Shown: positions 45,145-53,738 of the stretch, piece after piece | Layout: every line of letters begins with the position of its first letter | Position numbering within the stretch: the stretch's first letter is position 1 | Source: Streptomyces subrutilus | Lineage (GTDB): Bacteria; Actinomycetota; Actinomycetes; Streptomycetales; Streptomycetaceae | Assembly (NCBI RefSeq): GCF_008704535.1 | Contig: NZ_CP023701.1 | Span: 5,064,001-5,128,000, forward strand | DNA length: 64,000 nt | Direction: 5' to 3' | Made by a program: the position numbers and the translations under genes | The notes under the pieces: model-generated | The model's database searches: none | What the model was told of the DNA's origin: nothing | Seen by the model: the letters and a program-made list of their open reading frames with translations, nothing else

Positions 45145-46476
45145 TCACCCCACGGCGCGTCGCGCCCGCCGGGTGAGGCGCGCGTGCAGGGAACGTGCGG
45201 CCGCGTCGGTGAGACAGGCGATCTGGTCGACGACCGCCCGTTTCCTCGCCCTGTCGTCCGGGGCCGTGTCGAAGATCGCCCGGAACTGGGGGTCCAGGCC
45301 CTCGGGCGCGCGGGCGCTGAGCGCCTCGGCGAGTTCGGCCAGGACGATGCGCTGGTCCGCCCGGATCCGCTCCTGCTCGTCGCGCTGCATCACGTACAGG
45401 TCGGCGACCGCCTTCAGCACCGCGCACTCGTTGCGCGCCTCGCGCGGCACCACCAGCTCGGCCTCGTAGCGGGTGAGGCGGCCCGTACCGTACGCCCCGC
45501 GGGTGGCCCCCTCGGCGGCCAGGCAGAAGCGGCCGATCAGCTGGCTGGTGGCGTCCTTCAGGCGGGCCTGGGCCACGGCGGAGCCGTCGTAGCCGTGCGG
45601 CCACCACTCCTGCTCCATCAACCGGTCCAGGGCGGCGCGCAGCTCCTCGGGGTCGGTGTCGGCCGGGACGTACCGGCCGATGGCCACCCGCCAGATCGCG
45701 GTGCGCTCGGGCTCGGCGAACAACAGGTTCGGGTCGAGGTGGCCGGCGTGCAGGCCGTCCTCGAAGTCGTGGACCGAGTACGCCACGTCGTCCGCCCAGT
45801 CCATCACCTGGGCCTCGAAGCACTTGCGGTCCGCGGGCGCGCCGCGGCGCAGCCACGCGAAGACCGGCAGGTCGTCCTCGTACGCCCCGAACTTCACCGA
45901 GCCGGGGTCGGTGGGGTGGTCGCCGCGGGCCCACGGGTACTTGGTGGCGGCGTCGAGGCAGGCCCGGGTGAGGTTGAGGCCGACGCTGGTCAGCTCCCCA
46001 CCGGCCGGATCGGCCACGAACCGCTTGGGCTCCAGGCGGGTCAGCAGGCGCAGCGACTGGGCGTTGCCCTCGAAGCCGCCGCAGTCCTTCGCGAACTCGT
46101 TGAGCGCCTCCTCGCCGTTGTGGCCGAAGGGAGGGTGGCCCATGTCGTGGGAGAGGCAGGCCGCCTCGACGAGGTCGGGGTCGCAGCCCAGGGCCGCGCC
46201 GAGCTCACGGCCCACCTGGGCGCACTCCAGCGAGTGGGTCAGCCGGGTCCGGGGGCTCGCGTCCCAGTCGTACGAGCGGGTGCCGGGCGTGACGACCTGC
46301 GTCTTCCCGGCGAGCCGGCGCAGCGCCGCGGAGTGCAGCACACGGGCGCGATCGCGCTGGAAGGCGGTCCGGCCGGGGCGTTTGTCGGGCTCGGCGGCCC
46401 AGCGTTCGGTGGCGGCGGGGTCGTACGGCTCGCGGGTGTCGGTCGGATCTGCGGGAGCGGGTGCGGTGCCTTCCAT
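45145..46476 (-). CDS. dgt: Deoxyguanosinetriphosphate triphosphohydrolase
   Basis: This 443-residue HD-domain enzyme hydrolyses dNTPs to deoxynucleosides and triphosphate. The metal-binding HD residues are seen in TRLTHSLECAQVGRELG (about residues 77-93) and LSHDMGHPPFGHNGE (about 108-122), with a further conserved Asp in MDWADDVAYSVHD. Location next to dnaG is conserved in Streptomyces and fits a role in nucleotide pool control. The frame is complete. Confidence 0.93.
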   Translation of the reverse strand: MEGTAPAPADPTDTREPYDPAATERWAAEPDKRPGRTAFQRDRARVLHSAALRRLAGKTQVVTPGTRSYDWDASPRTRLTHSLECAQVGRELGAALGCDPDLVEAACLSHDMGHPPFGHNGEEALNEFAKDCGGFEGNAQSLRLLTRLEPKRFVADPAGGELTSVGLNLTRACLDAATKYPWARGDHPTDPGSVKFGAYEDDLPVFAWLRRGAPADRKCFEAQVMDWADDVAYSVHDFEDGLHAGHLDPNLLFAEPERTAIWRVAIGRYVPADTDPEELRAALDRLMEQEWWPHGYDGSAVAQARLKDATSQLIGRFCLAAEGATRGAYGTGRLTRYEAELVVPREARNECAVLKAVADLYVMQRDEQERIRADQRIVLAELAEALSARAPEGLDPQFRAIFDTAPDDRARKRAVVDQIACLTDAAARSLHARLTRRARRAVG

Positions 46477-46532
46477 GCTCAGACGTTAACCGGAGATGCC
46501 GACAATCGGAGCAATGCGAACGAACCAGGTCC

Positions 46533-47042
46533 TCACGTGCTGGCCGGATGCGGGTGCTTCTCCCTCCCGGCGAGGGCCGCGTCGTAGCGCAGCAGCGCGA
46601 GGCGGATGAGTGCCGGGTGGTCGCCGAGCGGGGCGGCGGCCGGACCGGGCGCACCGGCAGCGCTGCCGCGCCGCTGCACGGCCGCCTCCCGGGGCACTAC
46701 CCCGGACAGCGCGCTCAGGCTGTCGGCGAGGCGCGGCCGGGTCGGCCCGAGGTGCCCGAGGCGGACGTCGAGCCGGGGGCGGCGCTCGCGGACCCGTTCG
46801 AGGAGCGAGAGGGCGGTGTGCAGGGCGCGCGGGTCGCGGCTGTCGCGGGCCACGGCGACGAGGGTGGGCTGCTGGTGCACGGGCGGGCGCCGGGGCGACG
46901 GGGCGGGCGACGGACGCAGTGCGCCGAGCTGCGTGTCGAGCCGGACGGTGATCCGGCCGAGCAGCTCGGCCGCACTGCCGAAGGCGGGGGCCGGGAAGGT
47001 CGGGAGGGTCGGGGTGTCGGGAGGGTGCGCCGGCTCCGTCAT
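46533..47042 (-). CDS. CbiX/sirohydrochlorin-chelatase-like protein without the usual active-site His
   Basis: This protein of about 169 residues has a segment PTLVAVARDSRDPRALHTAL followed by LLERVRERRPRLDVRLGHL (about residues 60-100) that matches the N-terminal strand-helix of CbiX-type chelatases, and a C-terminal PLGDHPALIRLALLRYDAAL resembling their end. The conserved VAHGSRDPR histidine is replaced by Arg (VARDSRDPR), and the middle is short and Pro/Arg-rich, so chelatase activity is doubtful. The ATG at 47042 is chosen; the longer frame from 47120 is possible. It lies upstream of dgt on the same strand, with a gap of 56 bases. Confidence 0.6.
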   Translation of the reverse strand: MTEPAHPPDTPTLPTFPAPAFGSAAELLGRITVRLDTQLGALRPSPAPSPRRPPVHQQPTLVAVARDSRDPRALHTALSLLERVRERRPRLDVRLGHLGPTRPRLADSLSALSGVVPREAAVQRRGSAAGAPGPAAAPLGDHPALIRLALLRYDAALAGREKHPHPAST

Positions 47043-47215
47043 GGATCGATCCTGCGCGCAGGAGGTTGCCGGGGCGTTGCGCCGGGATGACGGGTCCTCC
47101 GCGTCGGGCCGCTCGCTCATTCGTACGAGTGAAAGGCGGGGGAGCCGGAACTGGCGGGCCGGGCCGGTTCGTCAATCCGTGCGAACGATGTTGGTCGCGA
47201 TGGGGGGGATCGGTC

Positions 47216-48058
47216 ATGAGGCTCACGAGGCCGCGGCTCGGGCTGAAGCTGAGGTCGGGGACGGTGCCGGGGGCGAAGGCGGCGCCGGGGACGGACGGGG
47301 GGAGGACATCGGGAGGGGCACCGGGAAGGAGACCGGGACCCGGACCGGGGCTCGGGCCGGTGTCCGGGCCGGGGGTAGGGCGGGGGTGGCGTCCGGCGCT
47401 GCGGTGGGGTGTGCGGGCCCGGAGGCTCGCCGTGCAGGGGGTGATGGCGGGGTGCGTGCTGGCGCTGCTGCCCTCGGCGTGGACGCACGCGGCGGCCGCG
47501 GACCGGCTGGGGACGACGGCGGACGCTCCGGCCGCGGAGGTGGCCGTGGTGTTCGGCGCGGGGCTGTGGCAGGGGCGGCCCACCCCCTATCTGGCCCGGC
47601 GGCTGGACGCGGCCGTCGAGCTGTACCGGACCGGCAAGGTCAAGGTCGTGCTGGTCACGGGGGACAACAGCCGTACCGGGTACGACGAGCCCGACGCGAT
47701 GCGGACGTACCTGACCGGGCACGGGGTGCCGGACGACCGGATCGTCAGCGATTTCGCCGGCTTCGACTCGTGGGACTCGTGCGTCAGGGCCAGCGAGATA
47801 TTCGGGGTCCGGCGCGCCGTGCTGGTCAGCCAGGGTTTCCACATACGCAGGGCGGTCGCGCTGTGCCGCGCGGCGGGCCTGGAGGTCTACGGGGTCGGGG
47901 TCGACGACGTCCACGACGCGACCTGGTACTACGGCGGGGCCCGCGAGGTCTTCGCGGCGGGCAAGGCGGCGTGGGACGCGGCTCTCAAGCCCGACCCGCA
48001 CTTCCTCGGGCCGAAGGAGCGGGGGGTGTCGCGAGCGCTGGCGACTCTGACAGAATGA
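47216..48058 (+). CDS. SanA/YdcF-type membrane protein (DUF218)
   Basis: This 280-residue protein has a basic, Gly-rich N-terminus (about 60 residues), a membrane helix (LAVQGVMAGCVLALLPSAW), and an extracytoplasmic DUF218 domain with VAVVFGAGLWQGRPTPYLARRL, VLVTGDNSRTGYDEP and VLVSQGFHIRRAV in the family order. SanA of enteric bacteria affects envelope permeability to vancomycin; the enzymatic role is unknown. The ATG at 47216 has GGGGGG about 8 bases upstream and directly precedes the basic region. Confidence 0.83.
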   Translation: MRLTRPRLGLKLRSGTVPGAKAAPGTDGGRTSGGAPGRRPGPGPGLGPVSGPGVGRGWRPALRWGVRARRLAVQGVMAGCVLALLPSAWTHAAAADRLGTTADAPAAEVAVVFGAGLWQGRPTPYLARRLDAAVELYRTGKVKVVLVTGDNSRTGYDEPDAMRTYLTGHGVPDDRIVSDFAGFDSWDSCVRASEIFGVRRAVLVSQGFHIRRAVALCRAAGLEVYGVGVDDVHDATWYYGGAREVFAAGKAAWDAALKPDPHFLGPKERGVSRALATLTE

Positions 48059-48127
48059 CCGGATATCGGCTATGCCGATTAGTCATATGCAGGTCGGGTC
48101 GGTACGAGCATGCAGAGGTGTGGAACC

Positions 48128-48898
48128 GTGGCTGTTGTGGATCTGAGCGGCAAGGTCGTCGTCATCACCGGTGGAGCCCGCGGTCTCGGCGCGGCCGCCG
48201 CGCAGGCGGTCGTGGACGGTGGCGGCCGGGTGCTGATCACCGACGTACTGGAGGCCGAGGGCGCCGAGACCGCCGCGAAGCTCGGCGAGGCCGCGCGCTT
48301 CGTGCGGCACGACGTCACCAGCGAGTCCGACTGGCAGGCGGCGCTGGAGTACGCGCTCGCCGAGTTCGGCCGCCTCGACGGGCTCGTGAACAACGCGGGC
48401 ATATCGACCGGCCAGTTCCTGGAACAGGAGAGCGTCGAGCACTTCCGCCAGGTCGTCGAGATCAACCTGGTCGGCGTCTTCATCGGCATGAAGACCGCGA
48501 TCCCCCTGCTGCGGACCAATGGCGGCGGCTCGATCGTGAACATCTCCTCCGCCGCCGGCCTGACCGGCCTCGCCCTCACCGCCGGGTACGGAGCGTCCAA
48601 GTGGGGCGTCCGCGGTCTGTCGAAGATCGGCGCGGTCGAGCTCGCCGAGTCCCGGATCCGCGTCAACTCCGTCCACCCCGGCATGACGCTGACCCCGATG
48701 ACCGCCCCGGTGGGCATCCGGAGCGGCGAGGGCAACTACCCCGGCGCCCCGATGGGCCGGGTCGGCTCCCCCGAGGAGATAGCGGCGGCCGTGGCGTTCC
48801 TCCTCTCCGACGCCGCCGGCTACATGACCGGCGCCGAACTCGCCGTGGACGGCGGCTGGACGGCGGGCCTGACCGTGAAGTACCTGACGGGCCAGTAG
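48128..48898 (+). CDS. SDR-family oxidoreductase
   Basis: This 256-residue classical short-chain dehydrogenase has the cofactor motif TGGARGLGAA (about residues 14-23), NNAGIS near residue 87, catalytic Ser in IVNISSAAG, and YGASK (catalytic Tyr and Lys near residues 156-160). An Asp after the second strand (ITDVLEAEG) suggests NAD+ use. It resembles 3-alpha/20-beta-hydroxysteroid dehydrogenases; the true substrate is unknown. GTG 48128 is preceded by GAGGTG. Confidence 0.88.
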   Translation: MAVVDLSGKVVVITGGARGLGAAAAQAVVDGGGRVLITDVLEAEGAETAAKLGEAARFVRHDVTSESDWQAALEYALAEFGRLDGLVNNAGISTGQFLEQESVEHFRQVVEINLVGVFIGMKTAIPLLRTNGGGSIVNISSAAGLTGLALTAGYGASKWGVRGLSKIGAVELAESRIRVNSVHPGMTLTPMTAPVGIRSGEGNYPGAPMGRVGSPEEIAAAVAFLLSDAAGYMTGAELAVDGGWTAGLTVKYLTGQ

Positions 48899-48903
48899 TC
48901 CGG

Positions 48904-49005
48904 CCGCCCGGCCCGCCCGGCCGCCCGGCCCGCCCGGCCGCCCGGCCCGCCCGGCCGCCCGGCCCGCCCGGCCGCCCGGCCCGCCCGGCCGCCCGGCCCG
49001 TTCGG
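48904..49005. repeat. Tandem 17-bp repeat, six copies
   Basis: The unit CCGCCCGGCCCGCCCGG is repeated five times perfectly from 48904 to 48988, with a sixth, slightly altered copy to 49005. It lies between convergent genes, just after the SDR stop. Pure G/C with strand asymmetry (C-rich on +, G-rich on -), so the minus strand could form four-stranded structures. The units touch each other; there are no spacers. Confidence 0.9.
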
Positions 49006-49060
49006 CCCGGCGCGTCCCGGGCACCTGCCCCCGCCCCCGCGCCCTGCCCGGGGCCTTCGT

Positions 49061-50047
49061 TCAGCGGGCCTCGGTCTCGGTCTCGTCGAAGACGGGCCGC
49101 AGGGCCGTGACCAGGCGGGTGAGGAACGTCTGCTCCCCGGGGCGGGCCAGGTGCGGGTACTCCCGCTCGAAGTGGCGCCATTCGGTGCCGGACCTTCCGG
49201 GCCCGCACAGGTTCGCGAAGTCCTCCAGCCGCACCTCCCGGTTCGGTGCCGGCCACTGCCCGGCCTGCCGGAAGACCTCTTGGAGCAGCCCGTGCGGGAG
49301 GGCGTACCGCTCCGCCAAGAGCGCCGCGTCGTACAGGTCCTTGCCCTGCGGGTGCCCGTCGCTGACGATCCACAGCAGCTTCCAGGCCAGCGACAGCGCG
49401 GGCGTCGCCGCCAGGACCACGGCGCCGCAGCCCAGTGCGACCGGCTCGGGACCGACCGTGAGGTGCTCGTCGAACACGAAGTCCAGCCGGACCTGGCCGG
49501 CCGACGGTCCGGGCACGGACCGGGACGGCACCATCCGCCGCCCCGGCGCCCGGTCGTACGTCAGATGTCCTCGCACAGCGCGCGCGACCCGTCGACCCCG
49601 GCATGCCCGTCGGCCGCCACCGCGATGCCCGCCAGCATCCGGCCGCTCCGGCCGTCCCCATCGCCCAGCTCTCCGGCACCACCACGAAGTCCAGCCCGGT
49701 TCCCGAGCCGCCTCCCCGAACCGGTCGGCGAGCAGCCCGCTGCCCCGCAACACCAGCGAGTCCACCCTCGGCGAGTCCGAGATCGCCAGCAGGACGGCCT
49801 CCATCGCGGCCCGCCGCGCCCGCGCCCGCGCGACGGTCCGGGCGGGATCGTCGAAGACCGGGTCACCGGCGCGGTAGGCCCGCAGGTGGTGGCGCAGCGA
49901 CGGGTCGAAGTGCGCGGGCTGCCGCACGTCGTCCCCGGCCACCGGCCGCAGGGTCGGCGGCAGTTCGCTCGCGGACCGGGTCGCGTCGTCCAGTGGCTCG
50001 CGAGGGAACTCCCGCACGTGCCAGCCGAGTTCGTCCCACGGCGTCAT
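49061..50047 (-). pseudogene. Frameshifted AbiEii/AbiGii-type nucleotidyltransferase
   Basis: The start (MTPWDELGWHVREFPREPLDDATR) and end (GQVRLDFVFDEHL to VFDETETEAR) read in one open frame and look like the Streptomyces AbiEii-type nucleotidyltransferase-like family. The middle does not: after LLADRFGEAAREP (about 49705) the expected LDFVVVPESWAM continues in a second frame, GRSGRMLAGIAVAADGHAG in a third, and YDRAPGRRM returns to the first near 49560. At least three single-base indels, all in G-rich runs, are needed. The frame remains open by chance but encodes nonsense for about 45 residues. This is either a real pseudogene or an assembly problem. No AbiEi-type antitoxin is adjacent. Confidence 0.6.
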
Positions 50048-50618
50048 CGGGCCCCTCCTTCATCCACCCGTCGTCCACCGACGGGCCGCTGTCGTACAGC
50101 ACGAACTCCCTCTCCTGCGACAGGATCCGCTGGCCGGCGGCCACCACGTCCCCGACCGGCGCGTCGCACGCCGCGCCCGCCCCCGCCGCCGCGCCCGCCC
50201 CTCGCCACCGCTGCGTGACGAAGCGTTCCTGCCGGCCCTCCCCCTGCTCCCGCCGGGCGTTCCACGACAGGTGCGCCCCGCACGGGGTCACCAGGGACTC
50301 CAAGGCGGAACGGTCGAAACCGCCGGGCAGCAGCAGCTTCCGGTGGTGCTCGAAGCAACCGCCGCCCGGGCCCGCGGGCTCCGCGGTCCACGGAACCGTC
50401 GCCACTTTCACCCGCACCGGATCGAAGCCCGTCGTCCGCGGTTCCGGCGGCAGCCGCCGGTGGCCGTCGCGGTCCGGCATCGGCTGCGAGGGCATCAGGC
50501 CGCGGGTCAGCACGATGTGGGTGACCTTCAACTTCCGCGCCGCGGCCCGGGACCCGAGGCGGGCCGGCTCCGTGCGGTCCGGGCAGCGGACGGTCACGTG
50601 GGTTTCGTATGCCCCCAT
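49863..50618 (-). CDS. Conserved hypothetical protein of the AbiEii locus, stop probably lost
   Basis: The first 190 residues (from MGAYETHVTVRCPDR to VLYDSGPSVDDGWMKEGP) look like a Streptomyces protein family of unknown function, with KLKVTHIVLTRG near residue 30 and GAHLSWNARREQGEGRQERFVTQR near residue 125. The family should end about at position 50044, just where the AbiEii-type gene begins; here the frame runs on for 60 residues in a different frame over that gene until 49863. A single missing base near 50045-50050 would explain it. I therefore consider the C-terminal part artefactual and the gene possibly non-functional. Confidence 0.5.
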   Translation of the reverse strand: MGAYETHVTVRCPDRTEPARLGSRAAARKLKVTHIVLTRGLMPSQPMPDRDGHRRLPPEPRTTGFDPVRVKVATVPWTAEPAGPGGGCFEHHRKLLLPGGFDRSALESLVTPCGAHLSWNARREQGEGRQERFVTQRWRGAGAAAGAGAACDAPVGDVVAAGQRILSQEREFVLYDSGPSVDDGWMKEGPDDAVGRTRLARAGVPSRATGRRDPVRERTAADPAAGGRGRRAAARALRPVAAPPPAGLPRR

Positions 50619-50792
50619 GCCGCCGATCTTCTCGGACATGCGCCCGAACCGCATCGGGGTTCTCGTCGGCGGGTAACCATCCGGTCACGCACCGGACTCA
50701 GAAAGTGCTCGCACGCCCCTCGTGACAGTGATGTGTCGTACCCCACACTGAGGTGCGGTGCCCCCGTCCTCGGAGCCCTGGAGGCCGCCCCC

Positions 50793-51965
50793 GTGCAGAC
50801 CCAGACCCTGACCGTGAACGTGAGCGAGTCCTCGGAGGCCGACGACGCCGGGGCGGAGGCCGACGTCGTGGACGAAGCAGCGGACGCAGCGGACGCAGCG
50901 GACGAGGCCGTGGACGAAGCGGCGGACGGGCCTTCGGACGGGCCTTCGGACGATGCGGCCGACGAAGAGCCCGAGGTGCTGGAGCTGATCGAACCGGTGC
51001 CGGCCCAGCGCAGGCGCACACCCGCCGGCGGTGCGAGCCGGGACACCGGAGCGGGCCCCTCCGCCGACCTGTTCCGGCAGTACCTGCGCGAGATCGGCAG
51101 GATCCCGCTGCTCACCGCCGCCGAAGAAGTCGACCTCGCCCGGCGCGTCGAGGCCGGGCTCTTCGCCGAGGAGAAGCTCGGCAGCACCCCGGACCTCGAC
51201 TCCCAGCTGGCCGTGGACCTCGACCGGCTCGTCGTGCTCGGCCGGATGGCCAAGCGCCGGCTCATCGAGTCGAACCTGCGGCTCGTCGTCTCCGTCGCGA
51301 AGCGGTACGTGGGCCGCGGCCTCACCATGCTCGACCTCGTACAGGAGGGGAACCTCGGGCTCATCCGGGCCGTCGAGAAGTTCGACTACGCCCGCGGGTA
51401 CAAGTTCTCCACCTACGCGACCTGGTGGATCCGCCAGGCGATGTCCCGGGCCCTCGCCGACCAGGCCCGGACCATCCGCGTGCCGGTCCACGTCGTGGAG
51501 TTGATCAACCGGGTCGTCCGCGTCCAGCGCCGCATGCTCCAGGAGCGCGGGTACGAGCCCACCGCCGAAGAGGTGGCCGTCCAGCTGGAGTTGACACCCG
51601 AGCGGGTCATGGAGGTGCTGCGCCTCGCCCAGGAACCGGTCTCCCTGCACGCCCCGGTGGGCGAGGAGGACGACGTGGCCCTCGGCGACCTGATCGAGGA
51701 CGGCGACGCCGCCTCACCGGTGGAGTCCGCGGCGTTCTTCCTGCTGCGCGAGCACCTCGAAGCCGTGCTCTCCACCCTCGGCGAACGGGAACGCAAGGTC
51801 GTCCAACTGCGGTACGGGCTCGCCGACGGCCGTCCGCGCACCCTGGAGGAGATCGGCCGGATCTTCGGAGTGACGCGCGAGCGCATCCGGCAGATCGAGT
51901 CCAAGACCCTCAACAAGCTGCGCGACCACGCCTTCGCGGACCAGCTCCGGGGCTACCTGGACTGA
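50793..51965 (+). CDS. hrdA: HrdA-like primary-type sigma factor
   Basis: This 390-residue sigma-70 family protein has an acidic Ala/Asp-rich N-terminal part (residues 1-75), region 1.2 (ADLFRQYLREIGRIPLLT, near 90), region 2 (SNLRLVVSVAKRYVGRGLTMLDLVQEG and YATWWIRQAMSRALADQ, about 160-225), region 3 (ERGYEPTAEEVAVQLELT) and region 4.2 (TLEEIGRIFGVTRERIRQIE, about 350-370). It is smaller than HrdB, with the nonessential HrdA/C/D-type build; assignment to HrdA rests on nearness to dnaG, as in S. coelicolor. GTG 50793 has GGAGG 8 bases upstream. Confidence 0.82.
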   Translation: MQTQTLTVNVSESSEADDAGAEADVVDEAADAADAADEAVDEAADGPSDGPSDDAADEEPEVLELIEPVPAQRRRTPAGGASRDTGAGPSADLFRQYLREIGRIPLLTAAEEVDLARRVEAGLFAEEKLGSTPDLDSQLAVDLDRLVVLGRMAKRRLIESNLRLVVSVAKRYVGRGLTMLDLVQEGNLGLIRAVEKFDYARGYKFSTYATWWIRQAMSRALADQARTIRVPVHVVELINRVVRVQRRMLQERGYEPTAEEVAVQLELTPERVMEVLRLAQEPVSLHAPVGEEDDVALGDLIEDGDAASPVESAAFFLLREHLEAVLSTLGERERKVVQLRYGLADGRPRTLEEIGRIFGVTRERIRQIESKTLNKLRDHAFADQLRGYLD

Positions 51966-52033
51966 GCCCTCGGACCGCCGCGCCCCTCGTGGCGGCGCCC
52001 GCTCCGCTCGCCCACACGGACACCGCAGACGCC

Positions 52034-52068
52034 GCCGGGCGGGAACGGCCGAGCTGTTCCCGCCCGGC
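52034..52068 (+). terminator. Terminator after the hrdA-like gene
   Basis: GCCGGGCGGGAAC (52034-52046) pairs perfectly with 52056-52068 around a 9-base loop, about 70 bases after the sigma factor stop. Confidence 0.65.
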
Positions 52069-52249
52069 GCCCGGCGTGTCCGAGGACGTTCGGAGCAATG
52101 CGGGGGAGGGGGAGAGATCGGGTCCGCGTCGGGAGGGAACCACCGGGCGACCGCGCGGACAAGGGGGAGACCCACCTCTTGCCACTTTCAACTTGTAGCG
52201 CACAGGGGGGCTTGCGACGAGGCCCCGGCGGTCCTGCCGAGCCGGGGCG

Positions 52250-53559
52250 GGCGCCGCCGAGGAGAGCGACCCGGAGGTGGCCGCGCTGAAGGCCTCCGCC
52301 GACCTGGTGAAGGCCGTCGAGGCCGCCGTGCGGCTCCCCGAGGAGCCGTCCGCGCGGGGCATGACGGTGTCGACCGACCGGGCCGACCTCCGGCTGACCC
52401 CCGAGGACTGCGCCGAGGCCTTCGACGCGGTGGAGCCGGGCACCGCGCACAACGAGGCGCGCGAACAGATCCTGGACGAGCTCGTCTCCCTCCTCTTCGA
52501 CCGGTACACCGCGGGCGGCGGCGAGGACCTCCCGTACGACCCGTTCCGCGGGTCGTTGCTGGAGGACGGGGAGCCCACCTCGGCCCTGCACCGTGCGTGG
52601 CCGCTCCTCGAACCGACCGACCTCGTCGGAGACCTGTGGTCGGTCCCCGCCTACCTGCGCAGGTGCGCCCCCCCCGGCTCGGCCGCGAGGACGTCGCAAG
52701 GCTCCAGCGGGCGGACGCGCAGGCCTGGACGGTCGGCGACCCGCCGCTGCTACTGGACGCCGCCCGGCGGCGGCTCGGCGACCCGGCGGCGGCCCGGCAC
52801 AGGGCCCGCAACGCCGCCGCCGCAGCCGCCGAACGCGCACGCATGGCCGACGTCATCGACGCCATCCTGAAGGCCGACGACGACGGCGAGGACGCGGTGG
52901 CCATGCTGCTCGGGCAGGACCTGCGCGACACCCTGGTCGACGAGAGCGCCCTGACCGCCGCCGACCCGGACGGGCTCGCCGGCCCGTTCGCGCACGTCGT
53001 CGTGGACGAGGCGCAGGAACTGACCGACGCCCAGTGGCAGATGCTGCTCCAGCGCTGCCCGTCCCGCAGCTTCACCATCGTCGGGAACCGCGCCCAGGCC
53101 CGGCACGGGTGCCCGGATTCGTGCCGGGAGCGGCTCGAACGGGTCGGGTTCGACCGGATCGAGCTGGCCTCCCCGGGCATCAACCACCGCACGCCGCACG
53201 AGGTCATGGAGCAGGCCGAGCCGGTCATCCGGTGCGTGCTCCCCGACGCCAACGTGCCGGCGTCCATCCGCAGCAGCGGCGCCCCCGTCGTGCACGGGAC
53301 CGTCGCGGACCTGGACCGGATCATCGGCAGCTGGCTCGCCGAGCACGCCGAGGGCACCGCCTGCGTCATCGGCGATCCCGCGTTCCGCGCGTCGCCCCGC
53401 GTCCGCTCGCTGACTCCGGCGCTCTCCAAGGGGCTCGAATTCGACCTGGTCGTCCTCGTCGGCCCGCAGGAGTTCGGGGGAGGGATCGAGGGCGCCGTCG
53501 ACCGCTACGTCGCGATGACCCGCGCGACCCGTCGGCTGGTCGTCCTCACCAGTCCCTGA
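52250..53559 (+). pseudogene. Truncated, frameshifted HelD/HelR-type RNA polymerase-associated ATPase
   Basis: Two reading frames carry consecutive pieces of a superfamily 1 helicase-like ATPase of the HelD/HelR type. The first (about 52250-52670) contains AHNEAREQILDELVSLLFDRY and ends at LVGDLWSVPAYLRRC; the second (from about 52670 to the stop at 53559) contains HVVVDEAQELTDAQWQMLLQ (motif II), NHRTPHEVMEQAEPVI, SKGLEFDLVVLVGPQ (motif V) and YVAMTRATRRLVVL (motif VI). The N-terminal part with Walker A is missing and a shift separates the pieces, so the gene is dead. HelR frees stalled polymerase and gives rifampicin tolerance in Streptomyces; position behind a sigma factor gene may be coincidental. 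Confidence 0.7.
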
Positions 53560-53658
53560 CCACCCCCCGAACGCCCCCCAACGCGTCCGAACGCCCCGCC
53601 CCCGCCCCCCGAACGCATCCGAAAGCCCCCTGCCGACCCCTGACGAGTCCCCGGGAAC

Positions 53659-53701
53659 CGCCTCGCCCCGCACCGGAACCCTCCCGGTGCGGGGCGAGGC
53701 G
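53659..53701. terminator. Strong hairpin between HelR relic and ABC exporter
   Basis: A perfect 18-bp stem (53659-53676 with 53684-53701) encloses a 7-base loop. It is downstream of both the relic (+) and the ABC exporter operon (-) and can stop transcription from each. Confidence 0.75.
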
Positions 53702-53738
53702 CGAACCGGCCGCGGCCGGTCCACCGAGCAGGGACGGC

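Noticed and set aside
48904..49005. Possible CRISPR array
   Set aside because: Units abut directly without spacers and no cas genes occur in the window.
50044..50688. Alternative minus-strand frame over the AbiEii partner gene
   Set aside because: Its translation is Arg/Gly/Ala-rich without motifs, while the other frame gives a coherent protein of a recognisable family.
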